Shown here: positions 1 through 8,700 of the stretch, piece after piece
Layout: the number at the start of each line of letters is the position of its first letter
Position numbering within the stretch: the stretch's first letter is position 1
Assembly: GCF_022802975.1 (NCBI RefSeq)
Contig: NZ_JAFEVZ010000005.1
Span: 62,001-126,000, forward strand
Origin: Flavobacterium pectinovorum
Lineage (GTDB): Bacteria; Bacteroidota; Bacteroidia; Flavobacteriales; Flavobacteriaceae
Direction: 5' to 3'
Length of the DNA stretch: 64,000 bases
Notes under the pieces: model-generated
Databases searched by the model: none
Seen by the model: the letters and a program-made list of their open reading frames with translations, nothing else
What the model was told of the DNA's origin: nothing
Position numbers and translations under genes: made by a program

Positions 1-66
1 ACAGCGTATATTAGGATAACACTCTTAGCGATAATTATCAATACTTTTAAGCTTTAAAAATTCAAA

Positions 67-756
67 ATGAAAATGAAAAAATACCTCCTGCCCGGAATTA
101 CCTTTTTACTAAGCTTTTGTTGTGCTCTGTATGTAACGATGCAGGTTTTTCCGAAAAATCAGAATCCGTTTTTAACATCCGGAATAAAAGATGAAATAAA
201 TTTACCGTACAAGATTCAGGATGGCGACATTATTTTTCAGACTTCAGAGTCCAGCCAGTGTGAAGCAGTACGAATTGCTACCAATTCGAAGTTTTCGCAT
301 TGCGGAATCATCTATGAAATAAACGGAAACTTATTTGTTTTTGAAGCCGTACAACCTGTAAAACTAACGCCTTTGAATGATTGGATTACTTATGGAAGAG
401 ATAAAAAATATCTTGTAAAAAGATTAAAAAATGCTGCTGAAGTATTAAATGAAAATACGCTTCAAAAAATGAAAGACTACAGCCAGCAGTTTATGGGGAA
501 ACAATACGACGCTTTTTTTGAATGGACCGATACCCGAATTTACTGCTCAGAATTAGTCTGGAAAATCTATAAAAACGGAGCCAACATCGAATTATCTAAA
601 CTACAGCAACTTAAAGATTTTAATTTAAAGGATGAAAGAGTTCAAAAAATCCTTAAAGAGAGATACGGTAATAACATTCCATTGGAAGAAAAAGTGGTTT
701 CACCTTCCAATCTGGTTGATTCTGATTTATTGGTAACGGTTGTGGATACTTATTAA
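67..756 (+). CDS. YiiX-like permuted papain-fold cysteine hydrolase, membrane-anchored
   Basis: The 229-aa protein has one N-terminal hydrophobic segment (about residues 6-27), so it is probably anchored with its domain outside the cytoplasm. The rest matches the YiiX/YebB branch of the NlpC/P60 superfamily, where the catalytic order is permuted. A conserved His lies in FSHCGI (H78), an acidic partner in FEAVQP (E93), and the probable nucleophile in YCSEL (C160). Family members cleave amide or thioester bonds in cell-wall or lipid substrates; the substrate here cannot be read from sequence. ATG at 67 was chosen; ATG at 73 would also leave the signal intact. The gene stands alone. A palindrome GATAATTATC lies just upstream (about 31-40). 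Confidence 0.75.
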   Translation: MKMKKYLLPGITFLLSFCCALYVTMQVFPKNQNPFLTSGIKDEINLPYKIQDGDIIFQTSESSQCEAVRIATNSKFSHCGIIYEINGNLFVFEAVQPVKLTPLNDWITYGRDKKYLVKRLKNAAEVLNENTLQKMKDYSQQFMGKQYDAFFEWTDTRIYCSELVWKIYKNGANIELSKLQQLKDFNLKDERVQKILKERYGNNIPLEEKVVSPSNLVDSDLLVTVVDTY

Positions 757-985
757 ACTTAAACCCGTTGGGTAAAATTGATTAAAAAGATTGATTTGAT
801 TATAAAAAGTATAAAAATTGGGAGTGAAACATCATCTTTAACAATCTAAAAACACTTTGACACATATTGATAATGAATTAAAAATTAACGTTTTAATTCG
901 TATTTTCGTTTAGTAAAAATATACAGCACCAATTATTAAACTCCCCAAAAATCAGGAACGCCTGATATTTATTAAAAAGACGCAC

Positions 986-1321
986 ATGAAAATGTACATT
1001 ATCGTAAAAGACAGTATCCCTGATAAATTAGTTCCGGTAATAACTGCACACGCTTCATTGGCTTGTTACAAAAAATATGAATCGAATGAGGATATGATAA
1101 AATGGATTACTGGAATATTTAAAAAAGTGGTTTGCATAGCTAACGAAATTGAATTTGAAAGACTTAAAAGCGAAACTGACTTTGTATTGCTTACAGAATC
1201 TTCCCTTGACAACAAAGAGGTTTGCCTTGCGTTTTCTCCAAGAGAGGAGTACTCAAAAATATTTAAATTTTTAAAAATGTGGACCCCTCAAAACATTCAG
1301 CATGGAAAATCAGATTTATAA
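986..1321 (+). CDS. PTH2-like (peptidyl-tRNA hydrolase 2 superfamily) protein, probably degenerate
   Basis: The 111-aa protein resembles the PTH2 fold. It starts with a short strand (MYIIVKDSI), followed by an AHASLACYKKY helix segment that corresponds to the family's CAHAA motif, a Trp, and a KKVV strand. It ends with an LAFSP segment where PTH2 proteins have a strand ending in GP. The Asp and Thr that follow the family's DAG motif appear replaced (ESSLDN), so peptidyl-tRNA hydrolysis is doubtful. True PTH2 is archaeal and eukaryotic; bacterial homologues are often of unknown role. It is the first of three overlapping genes, so they are probably cotranscribed. The family call is inferred from motif order only. 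Confidence 0.5.
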   Translation: MKMYIIVKDSIPDKLVPVITAHASLACYKKYESNEDMIKWITGIFKKVVCIANEIEFERLKSETDFVLLTESSLDNKEVCLAFSPREEYSKIFKFLKMWTPQNIQHGKSDL

Positions 1322-1691
1322 TTGGTTTGTTAAGAATGGAAATATTCAAATTCAAAAAAATGGAGATTGTATTTCTCTACAAGTCAGCTATAAAAATGGA
1401 GATTGTTGTTTGTTAACCCATTCAGATGCCGATGAAATTATCGAAATATTAATCAGCATCTCAAGACAAATTTGGGAAGATCCCAATTATGTAAGAAAAG
1501 CATATTCAGGTCAGCTTTTTAAAAAAATTGAAGATAAATTTTTATGGGAAATAGGCACATCAGAACTTTTCATAAAATATAATGAGACTGAAGATGCAAT
1601 AGAAATTAAATGCAATGGAAATAGCACGCTGAATTTAGAGATAAACTATATTGTAGAAATCATACAGATTTTAGAACACTTACAATTATGA
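1302..1691 (+). CDS. hypothetical protein, second gene of an overlapping trio
   Basis: This 129-aa protein is not recognised. It is soluble, acidic and rich in Ile and Asn, with no signal peptide or membrane segment. The predicted character is mixed strands (ISLQVSYKNGDC, LFIKYNE, AIEIKCNG) with a C-terminal helix. Its ATG lies 20 bp inside the end of the PTH2-like gene, and its stop overlaps the next start as ATGA. This points to translational coupling in a single transcript. Its size and position beside a degenerate enzyme would fit an immunity-like or partner protein, but nothing in the sequence proves that. Confidence 0.6.
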   Translation: MENQIYNWFVKNGNIQIQKNGDCISLQVSYKNGDCCLLTHSDADEIIEILISISRQIWEDPNYVRKAYSGQLFKKIEDKFLWEIGTSELFIKYNETEDAIEIKCNGNSTLNLEINYIVEIIQILEHLQL

Positions 1692-2245
1692 AAAAAAAGA
1701 TGCTTCTCGGTTTGATCATTCTCGTTACTACAGGATTAACTTATACCCTTGTATTATATATTGGAGTTCTGGGTTTTCAATTTGCATGGATTTTAAACTT
1801 TATGTTGATGATGTGCGTTTTGATGTTCACCGAAACTTTAAAATCAAAAGGTGACTCAGGTTATTATAAAACGAAAGATTGGGAAAATAAGGGAAAAATA
1901 TATGAGACCTTTGGGATAAATCTTTTTAGGAAACTACTGGTTCTTGTTGGCTGGGAAAAACTTAATAAAAAAGCAAATCCTGTTAAAAATGATTTGGAAA
2001 GTTTAATTCATTTGGAGTATCGCACCAAACAATCAGAATTAGGGCATCTGATTATCTTTTTTATTGTTTTAGGCTTCACCATTTATGTTGCCTTAAAATT
2101 CACATTTGCAAAATCCTTATGGTTATTAGTTTTAAACGTAATTTTCAACCTTTATCCAATTCTTCTGCAGCGTTACAATCGGCCAAGACTTCAGAGAGCA
2201 TTAAAATTATTTCGGTATAAAGCAGAACAATCAGGTACTGCATAG
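1688..2245 (+). CDS. hypothetical membrane protein, third gene of the trio
   Basis: The 185-aa protein has two N-terminal membrane segments (about residues 5-26 and 30-50). A soluble loop of about 65 residues follows, then two more hydrophobic segments (about 118-138 and 143-162) and a basic tail. This resembles small four-helix membrane proteins of unknown function seen in Flavobacteriia, though I cannot name the family. The start overlaps the previous stop by 4 bp (ATGA), a strong sign of coupling. Confidence 0.6.
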   Translation: MKKKMLLGLIILVTTGLTYTLVLYIGVLGFQFAWILNFMLMMCVLMFTETLKSKGDSGYYKTKDWENKGKIYETFGINLFRKLLVLVGWEKLNKKANPVKNDLESLIHLEYRTKQSELGHLIIFFIVLGFTIYVALKFTFAKSLWLLVLNVIFNLYPILLQRYNRPRLQRALKLFRYKAEQSGTA

Positions 2246-2291
2246 ATTTGAAATCTGCAGATTCCGTATAGTTTTTTTTACAAAAAAGTTT

Positions 2292-2732
2292 TTACTTCAA
2301 ATCTTTCTTAATGACCAAATATTTCAAATCTGTTTTTCCTACATTACTGATACCGTGTTCCGCATTGGGCGGGCAATAAAAACTGGTATTTGGACCTGCG
2401 ACCACTGTTTTTCCGTCAAGAAAGAATTCGGCAGTGCCTTCCAGGATATAGAAGAATTCTTCTTCGGGATGATGATGTGGCGCGTGAGTTGATTTTCCGG
2501 GTTCGACGATACTCATTTTGAGCGTGTTTTCCTGAGTGAAATTTTTATCGGCAAACCAATATTGATAACCTACTTTTGTTTTTGTGGCTTTGTCTAACTC
2601 AAAATGATTGACACAGTTCTCGATTGAATATTTTATTTCAGCAGGAACTGTTTCTTTTTTTGTTTCCTGAGCTTGTGCTGATTGAATAATTAAAGTAACA
2701 ATCGCAATTTTTATAATGGATACTGGCTTCAT
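2292..2732 (-). CDS. secreted cupin-domain protein
   Basis: The 146-aa protein has a signal peptide (residues 1 to about 21, cleavage after AQA) and one cupin barrel. Cupin motif 1 is visible as THAPHHHPEEEFFYILEG, giving candidate metal ligands H86, H88 and E91 or E92. Motif 2 is PPNAEHGISN with H126. Such periplasmic cupins bind a divalent metal, but the small-molecule substrate is unknown. The gene is monocistronic and convergent with the accessory trio. Confidence 0.8.
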   Translation of the reverse strand: MKPVSIIKIAIVTLIIQSAQAQETKKETVPAEIKYSIENCVNHFELDKATKTKVGYQYWFADKNFTQENTLKMSIVEPGKSTHAPHHHPEEEFFYILEGTAEFFLDGKTVVAGPNTSFYCPPNAEHGISNVGKTDLKYLVIKKDLK

Positions 2733-2794
2733 TTTTTTTTAGCAATGTTACAAAAAAATTTGATGTGTGTTAGAAATCGTGATATGAAGTTTGG

Positions 2795-3375
2795 TTTGTC
2801 ATTTCGACCGGAGGGAGAAATCACACTAGAAACTCCGCAAAGTTAGTCGTCAATCTTTGTTAGTTTACTATTGTGTTTTTTCTCTTGATAAAGTATTGTT
2901 TCAATCTTTATCGAATCCCGCGTGTGATTTCTCGTTCCTCGAAATGACATACCCTTACATAAACAAAAAAAACACGTATATTCGTACAAAAAAAATAAAG
3001 TACTAAACCCTCAAACTGGTTTTCATAGTTACTACGTCTACATTATAACAAATGAACATCGAACCTCTTTTTACATTGGTGTTACTAACAACTTAAAACA
3101 AAGACTTGCAAAGCATAAAGAAAACATAGATTTAAATGTTAGTAGCTTTGCAGCAAAATATAATATTCAGTTTTTAGTTTACTACGAAAAATTCACCTGG
3201 ATACAGGAAGCAATCTCACGGGAAAAAGAACTGAAGAAATGGCGAAGAGACAAAAAAATTGAATTGATAAGGAGTTCCAATGAAACTTTTGCGTTTCTTA
3301 ATTTTCATTTTGAATAACTTTGCTAATCTTTGTCGATCTTCTAGTGTGATTTCTCCCTCCGGTCGAAATGACAAA
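2795..3375 (+). mobile_element. GIY-YIG-carrying inverted-repeat element
   Basis: A perfect 36-bp inverted repeat bounds the unit (2795-2830 and 3340-3375), and the match extends weakly inward (GCAAAGTT / AACTTTGC). A third, imperfect arm in the same direction as the right arm lies at about 2920-2948, so 2795-2948 alone could fold into a long hairpin. Between the third arm and the right arm sits a GIY-YIG nuclease reading frame. The layout recalls nuclease-associated palindromic repeats such as REP/RAYT systems, but with a GIY-YIG enzyme. The mobility claim is inference. Confidence 0.6.
3000..3317 (+). pseudogene. GIY-YIG endonuclease domain ORF lacking a canonical start codon
   Basis: This is a roughly 105-codon reading frame ending at TAA 3315-3317. 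It encodes an almost complete GIY-YIG (UvrC N-terminal type) domain. YYVYIITN is followed by FYIGVT, then R and H (LKQRLAKH), and then the typical AISREKELKKWRR region with its catalytic Glu. The frame is open from 2928 but contains no ATG, GTG or TTG anywhere. The codon before LNPQTGFHSYY is GTA. Either the start decayed or a non-standard start is used. The intact domain without other lesions suggests recent inactivation. Small stand-alone GIY-YIG proteins of this kind are common in Flavobacteriia. Confidence 0.7.
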
Positions 3376-3420
3376 CTATGTGCAAAATAAACAAACCACA
3401 ATCTATAGGAAATTATAAAT

Positions 3421-3513
3421 ATAACACCTCCTCGCCTAGCCCTGATCGAAATGGCATCCTTTTGTGGTGGGGTTCACCACAAAAGATATAATGGAGAGCG
3501 GGACAAAACGTCT
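3421..3513. repeat. intergenic hairpin repeat
   Basis: An 11-bp perfect stem (CTTTTGTGGTG at 3459-3469 with CACCACAAAAG at 3475-3485) encloses a 5-nt loop. The flanks are G+C-richer (CTCGCCTAGCCCTGATCG before, GGAGAGCGGGAC after) than the surrounding AT-rich DNA. The block resembles a short dispersed intergenic repeat I associate with Bacteroidota genomes. Only one copy is present here, so that identity is from memory. No ORF is visible. Confidence 0.45.
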
Positions 3514-3668
3514 TAAAAACACCAAAATCCTTCTGCTTCAAAAAAAAATAAAATCCTAAACCTCAAATAATTCAAGACCTCACAAGCTTTTTCAAGATCA
3601 CTTATTGTACGATAAGAAAAAATTATGACAAAATTATGGCGTAATTCGAAAAACCGTCCTACATTTGC

Positions 3669-3692
3669 CTAACGGTGTTAAACAATTTAATA
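3669..3692 (+). promoter_or_regulatory. operator-like repeat O1 upstream of tetR
   Basis: The unit CTAACGGTGTTAAACAATTT followed by AATA contains the near-palindrome TAAC-GGT-GTTA. It ends 10 bp before the tetR ATG and matches the four units upstream of the efflux operon. It is probably the TetR autoregulatory site. Confidence 0.6.
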
Positions 3693-3702
3693 CTTATTCA
3701 AA

Positions 3703-4296
3703 ATGGCTAGTAAAGATCGTATTTTAAGACAAAAAGAAGAGACAAGAAACAATATTCTTGGCGCTGCTTATGATATTGTAAAAGAAGAAGGCTGGACTGG
3801 TTTGAGTATGCGTAAAATTGCTGACAGAATCGAATATACTGCTCCCATCATATATGAGTACTTTTCTAATAAAGATGCCATTCTAAGAGAGTTAACAGGT
3901 AAAGGTTTCCTTAAATTAGGTAAAGAGCTGGAAGATGCCAAAGCGAAATTTGATAAACCGGAAGACCAGATCGAAGCGATGTGGATGGCTTATTGGGATT
4001 TTGCCTTTACAGATACCGAAATGTATCAGGTAATGTTTGGTGTGCAGATGAATTGTTGCTCTGAACAATGTGATGCTGCAAAAACACCTTATAAATTATT
4101 TACTTCGGTCATTGCTGAGATTATGAAAAACAGCAACCCGACTGAAGAGGTCATTAAACAAAAATATTTTACTTTCTTTTCGGTCATTCATGGTTTGATT
4201 GCGATTAATATTATCAACAAAAGTATTTCGCTGGATACTATTAACGGACAGATTCTCAAAGATGCAATTGGAGGTATCATAAAATCAATACAATAA
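3703..4296 (+). CDS. TetR/AcrR-family transcriptional regulator of the efflux operon
   Basis: The 197-aa protein has an N-terminal TetR helix-turn-helix (about residues 15-62, including GLSMRKIADRIEYTAPIIYEYF) and a helical ligand-binding domain. The ligand domain carries an unusual Cys cluster NCCSEQC (C118, C119, C123), which could respond to thiol-reactive compounds or metal; this is inference. It lies directly upstream of and co-oriented with the RND operon, the standard AcrR-type arrangement, and so probably represses it. Repeated operator-like units lie just before its own ATG and four times before the adaptor gene. The start is set by the HTH beginning near residue 10. Confidence 0.88.
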   Translation: MASKDRILRQKEETRNNILGAAYDIVKEEGWTGLSMRKIADRIEYTAPIIYEYFSNKDAILRELTGKGFLKLGKELEDAKAKFDKPEDQIEAMWMAYWDFAFTDTEMYQVMFGVQMNCCSEQCDAAKTPYKLFTSVIAEIMKNSNPTEEVIKQKYFTFFSVIHGLIAINIINKSISLDTINGQILKDAIGGIIKSIQ

Positions 4297-4312
4297 AAAA
4301 ATTTCATTTTAA

Positions 4313-4532
4313 CTTAACAGTGGTAAATGATTTAATAGGTAATTTAGCAAATCCTTTTTTTTACTCTTTTACTTAACAGTGATAAATAATTTAATTAACA
4401 TAAAAAGAGGTTTTTTTAGCCCATTACTTAACACCGATAAATAATTTAATACCGATTTATGAAATAGAATTGGAGCCATTATTATTTGAATTTTTGCATC
4501 AATTTACTTAACAGCGTTAGAAAATTTAATAC
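4313..4532 (+). promoter_or_regulatory. array of four TetR-operator-like repeats upstream of the RND operon
   Basis: Four direct ~25-bp units begin at 4313, 4372, 4427 and 4507. All read approximately CTTAACAGYGDTAAATAATT followed by TAATA. Start-to-start spacings are 59, 55 and 80 bp. The inner TTAAC-NNN-GTTAA is palindromic, and most perfect in the last copy (TTAACAGCGTTAG). Together with O1 before tetR this is a five-site family. The last unit lies 8 bp before the upstream in-frame ATG at 4541, mirroring O1 and tetR. TetR binding is inferred. Confidence 0.65.
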
Positions 4533-4606
4533 ATATAGAAATGAATCTACAGCATACCGGAAATAAAAATTTTAAAAACGAGAATGTCCAACAAATTAAA
4601 ACCAAT

Positions 4607-5755
4607 ATGAAAATGAAAAATGTAATTATAACCAGCTTTATTCTGGCACTAGTACTAAGCAGTTGTGCAGATAAACAACAAGCTCCTGCCCCACCACCAC
4701 CTGTTTTACCAGTAGCAGCCATAACAAGCGAAAACACTACTACTGATAATGAATATCCTGCTTCGATACAAGGAACTGTAGATGTGGAAATTCGCCCACA
4801 AGTAAGCGGAAACCTTGACCGTGTTTTGGTAGATGAAGGTGCTTATGTAAGTAAAGGTCAAACTTTATTCAAAATAAACGAACGTCCTTTTCGTGAGCAA
4901 TTAAACAATGCTTTAGCCAGTCTTCATGCTGCTGAAGCTGCTTTAATCAACGCTCAGTTAGAAGTTGATAAATTAACTCCTTTAGTGCAAAACAAAGTGG
5001 TTTCTGATTATCAGCTAAAAACTGCCAAAGCTTCTCAAAAAATCGCTGCTGCAAATATTGAACAGGCTAAAGCAATGGTAGCATCGGCCAGAATTAATTT
5101 AGGATACACTAATGTTACGGCTCCCGTTAGCGGTTACATCGGCAGATTGCCTAAAAAACAAGGAAGTCTGGTTTCAGCAACTGATATTGAACCCTTAACG
5201 ACACTTTCTGATGTTCATGAAGTTTTTGCTTATTTCTCTTTGGGAGAAACCGATTTCATCAATTTTAAATCGCAATACGCAGGAAATTCACTGATTGATA
5301 AAATAAAACACCTGCCTCCGGTTTCTTTAATATTAGCAGATAACAACGCTTATCCGCAAACAGGAAAAATTGATATGGTTGATGGTCAATTCGATAAAAC
5401 TACCGGTGCAATTACGCTTAGAGCGACTTTCCCTAACAAAAACGGAACGTTACGTTCCGGAAATACAGGAAGAATCCGATTAGGAATTCAGCATGACGAT
5501 GCGATTTTGGTTCCACAATCGGCTACAATAGAAATGCAGGATAAGATTTTTGTTTTCACTGTTGGAAAAGCAAACAAAGTGAACAAAATGCCCATTACCG
5601 TTATCGGAAAAAGCGGAACAAACTACCTGATTAAAGATGGAGTACACTCCGGTGACCAAATTGTGTTAAGTGGTATTGATAAACTTCAGGAAGGTCAGGT
5701 TATTCAGCCTGAAAAATCGGCTACGAAAGTTGCCCAAATAACTAACAAAAAATAA
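4607..5755 (+). CDS. RND efflux periplasmic adaptor lipoprotein (AcrA/HlyD family)
   Basis: This is the membrane fusion protein that links the inner-membrane pump to the outer-membrane channel. From ATG 4607 the product has 382 aa with a lipoprotein signal ending in LSSC (C20). The barrel-sandwich/lipoyl half IQGTVDVEIRPQVSGNLDRV, an Ala-rich alpha-hairpin (about 80-150), the second lipoyl half VTAPVSGYIG and beta-barrel segments follow in order. An in-frame ATG at 4541 would add 22 polar residues before the signal, so 4607 is preferred. It is the first gene of an operon with the pump (11-bp gap), a miniprotein and the channel. It is probably controlled by the upstream operator array. Confidence 0.9.
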   Translation: MKMKNVIITSFILALVLSSCADKQQAPAPPPPVLPVAAITSENTTTDNEYPASIQGTVDVEIRPQVSGNLDRVLVDEGAYVSKGQTLFKINERPFREQLNNALASLHAAEAALINAQLEVDKLTPLVQNKVVSDYQLKTAKASQKIAAANIEQAKAMVASARINLGYTNVTAPVSGYIGRLPKKQGSLVSATDIEPLTTLSDVHEVFAYFSLGETDFINFKSQYAGNSLIDKIKHLPPVSLILADNNAYPQTGKIDMVDGQFDKTTGAITLRATFPNKNGTLRSGNTGRIRLGIQHDDAILVPQSATIEMQDKIFVFTVGKANKVNKMPITVIGKSGTNYLIKDGVHSGDQIVLSGIDKLQEGQVIQPEKSATKVAQITNKK

Positions 5756-5766
5756 TTTTTACGAAA

Positions 5767-8700
5767 ATGTTCAAAATATTTATACAAAGACCTGTACTGG
5801 CAACCGTTATCTCCATTTTATTGGTGATTCTGGGAGTACTTGGACTTACGAAATTGCCTTTACAACAGTTTCCTGATATTGCACCGCCATCGGTTTTGGT
5901 AACGGCGGTATATCCTGGAGCTAACGCCGAAACGGTTTTACGTTCGGTTGCACCCTCCCTGGAAGAATCTATAAATGGTGTTGAGAATATGACGTACATG
6001 AGCTCGACTGCCAGTAATGACGGAACTTTAGCGATTACTGTTTTCTTTAAATTAGGAACTGATGCAGATCAGGCTGCTGTAAACGTACAAAACAGAGTTG
6101 CTCAGGCTACAAGCCAGTTGCCTGCAGAAGTTGTTCAGCAAGGTGTTACAACTGCAAAACAGCAAAATAGTTTCATCATGGCGATTGGTATGTACACAGA
6201 AGATGAATCGAAATACGATCAGACTTTTGTTGCCAATTATGCTCAAATTAATATTATTCCGGAAATTAAACGTATTCCTGGAGTTGGTGCCGCCAGTATT
6301 TTTGGCGGAGTTAAAGATTATTCGATGAGAGTTTGGTTAAACCCAACTCAAATGTCTGCTTATCAGGTTACGCCAAACGAAGTAATGGCAGCCATTCAGG
6401 ATAAAAGTTTAGAAGCTGCTCCGGGTAAATTTGGAGAAAGAAGCACTGAAGTTTTTGAATATGTAATTAAATACAAAGGAAAACTAACCAAACCGGAAGA
6501 TTATCAAAATATTGCGATTCGTTCGAATGCCGATGGTTCTGTCCTTCGCTTAAAAGATGTGGCAAGAGTTGAACTTGGTGCTTATTCTTATAACAGTTTA
6601 ACTCGTTTAAATGGTAAAAAAGGAATCGTAATTGGAGTTATTCAGTTAGCAGGTTCTAACTCAAATGATATTCAGGTTGCAATTAACAAACTGATGGTGA
6701 AAGCCTCTAAAGATTTTCCTCCCGGCATCAAACACAATATTTTCTACAGTACAAAAGTATCTTTAGACCAATCAATCGATCAGGTAAAACATACTCTAAT
6801 TGAAGCTTTTATATTGGTATTTATAGTTGTTTTCATCTTCCTTCAAGATTTTAGATCAACCTTAATTCCGGCTATTGCTGTACCAGTAGCAATTTTAGGA
6901 ACGTTCTTCTTTATGCAGCTATTTGGGTTTTCGATTAACCTTTTAACACTTTTCGCATTAATTCTGGCGATTGGTATTGTGGTAGATGACGCCATTGTGG
7001 TTGTCGAAGCTGTGCATGCGAAAATGGAGCATAAACACTTATCTCCAAAAGTAGCCACACATGAAGCAATGCACGAAATAACGGGTGCTATTATCTCGAT
7101 TACGCTGGTAATGGCTGCTGTATTCCTGCCGGTTGGTTTTATGGAAGGCTCAACTGGGGTTTTCTATCGTCAGTTTGCTTTTACGATGGCCATTGCAATT
7201 GTAATTTCAGCAGTAAACGCTTTGACATTGAGTCCTGCCCTTGCCGCTTTATTCCTAAAAGATAATCACGCAGCGTACGACGGAAATACGCCTTATGTGA
7301 AACAAGGATTTAAAGAGAAATTCTTTAACGGATTCAATAAAAGTTTTGACTCATTAACAAACCGTTATGTGGGCGGATTAAAATTCTTAATTCGTAACAA
7401 ATGGGTTAGTTTAGGCGGATTAGCTCTAATTACTTTTGCTACAGTTGTAATGGTTAAAACAACTCCTGCAGGATTTATCCCAACAGAAGATCAGGGATTT
7501 ATCGCGATTGCAGTAAATACGCCATCAGGAACATCTCTTGACGGAACTCAGAAAGTAATGACTGAGGCCGAAAATACTTTAAGAGGTTTAGATGCTTCCC
7601 GATTTGTAACGGCAATTTCAGGTTTTAACTTGCTAACGAATTCTACAAGTCCGTCATCAGCAGTAGTTTTTGTATTGCTTAAACCAAATGAAGAGCGTGG
7701 TAATATTAAAAATATTGATGAAATCATGAGTCAGGTTCGTGGTAAATTAGGTGCGATTTCCGGCGGAAGTTTCTTTGTATTTAGTTTCCCGACTGTTCCC
7801 GGATTTAGTAACGTTGAGGCATTGGATTTGGTTCTTCAGGACAAAACCGGCGGTAAACTGGATAAGTTTAGCGGAGTCTCTCAAAACTTTATTGGAGAAT
7901 TGATGAAACGCCCTGAAATAGCAGTTGCTTTTACCAGTTTCAAAGCTGATTATCCTCAATTACAATTGGATATTAATGATGCAAAAGCAGATCAGTTAGG
8001 CGTAAAAGTCAAAGATATTCTGCAAACCATGCAGGCTTATTTTGGTAGTGCTCAGGCATCAGATTTTAACCGATTTGGTAAATATTACAGAGTGGTTGTT
8101 CAGGCTGACATTGCCGACAGAGCAGATCCATCAGCAATTGATCGTGTATTTGTAAAAAACAAAAATGGCGAAATGGTTCCAATCAACACCTTGGTAAAAC
8201 TAAGCCGTATTTATGGTTCTGAAACGGCTTCGAGATATAATCTATTTAACTCAATTGGTATAAATGCGATTCCGAAACCAGGGTTTAGTTCCGGAGATGC
8301 CATTAAAGCAATTGAAGAAGTGGCTGCACAACAATTACCTGCAGGCTATGGATTTGAATTTTCTGGACAAACCCGTGAAGAAATTTCTTCGGGAGGTCAA
8401 TCGGCTACCATTTTCTTATTGTGCCTGATATTTATCTATTTCTTACTTGCTGCACAGTATGAAAGTTACATTTTGCCTTTAGCAGTAATTCTATCAATCC
8501 CTGCGGGTATATTTGGAGTATTTGTGGCAATCGGTTTAACCGGAATTGAAAATAACATTTATGTACAGGTTGCGCTGGTAATGCTTATTGGACTGCTCGC
8601 CAAAAACGCTATTCTGATTGTCGAATTTGCAGTCCAAAAACGAAAATCAGGTCAGGCATTGGTTAAAGCATCAATTGATGCAGCCAAATTACGTTTACGA

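Noticed and set aside
31-40. GATAATTATC palindrome as an FNR-type site for the YiiX-like gene
   Set aside because: The left half lacks the required TGAT and the site lies too close to the start codon compared with the three consistent sites.
768-800. AACCCGTTGGGTA as another copy of the ~185-bp repeat
   Set aside because: Only about 13 bp of one end match; no inner arms or opposite end are found before the next gene.
4541-4606. N-terminal extension of the adaptor protein from ATG 4541
   Set aside because: It would put 22 polar residues before a typical lipoprotein signal; the start at 4607 fits the signal better, though 4541 sits at a suggestive distance from the last operator-like repeat.
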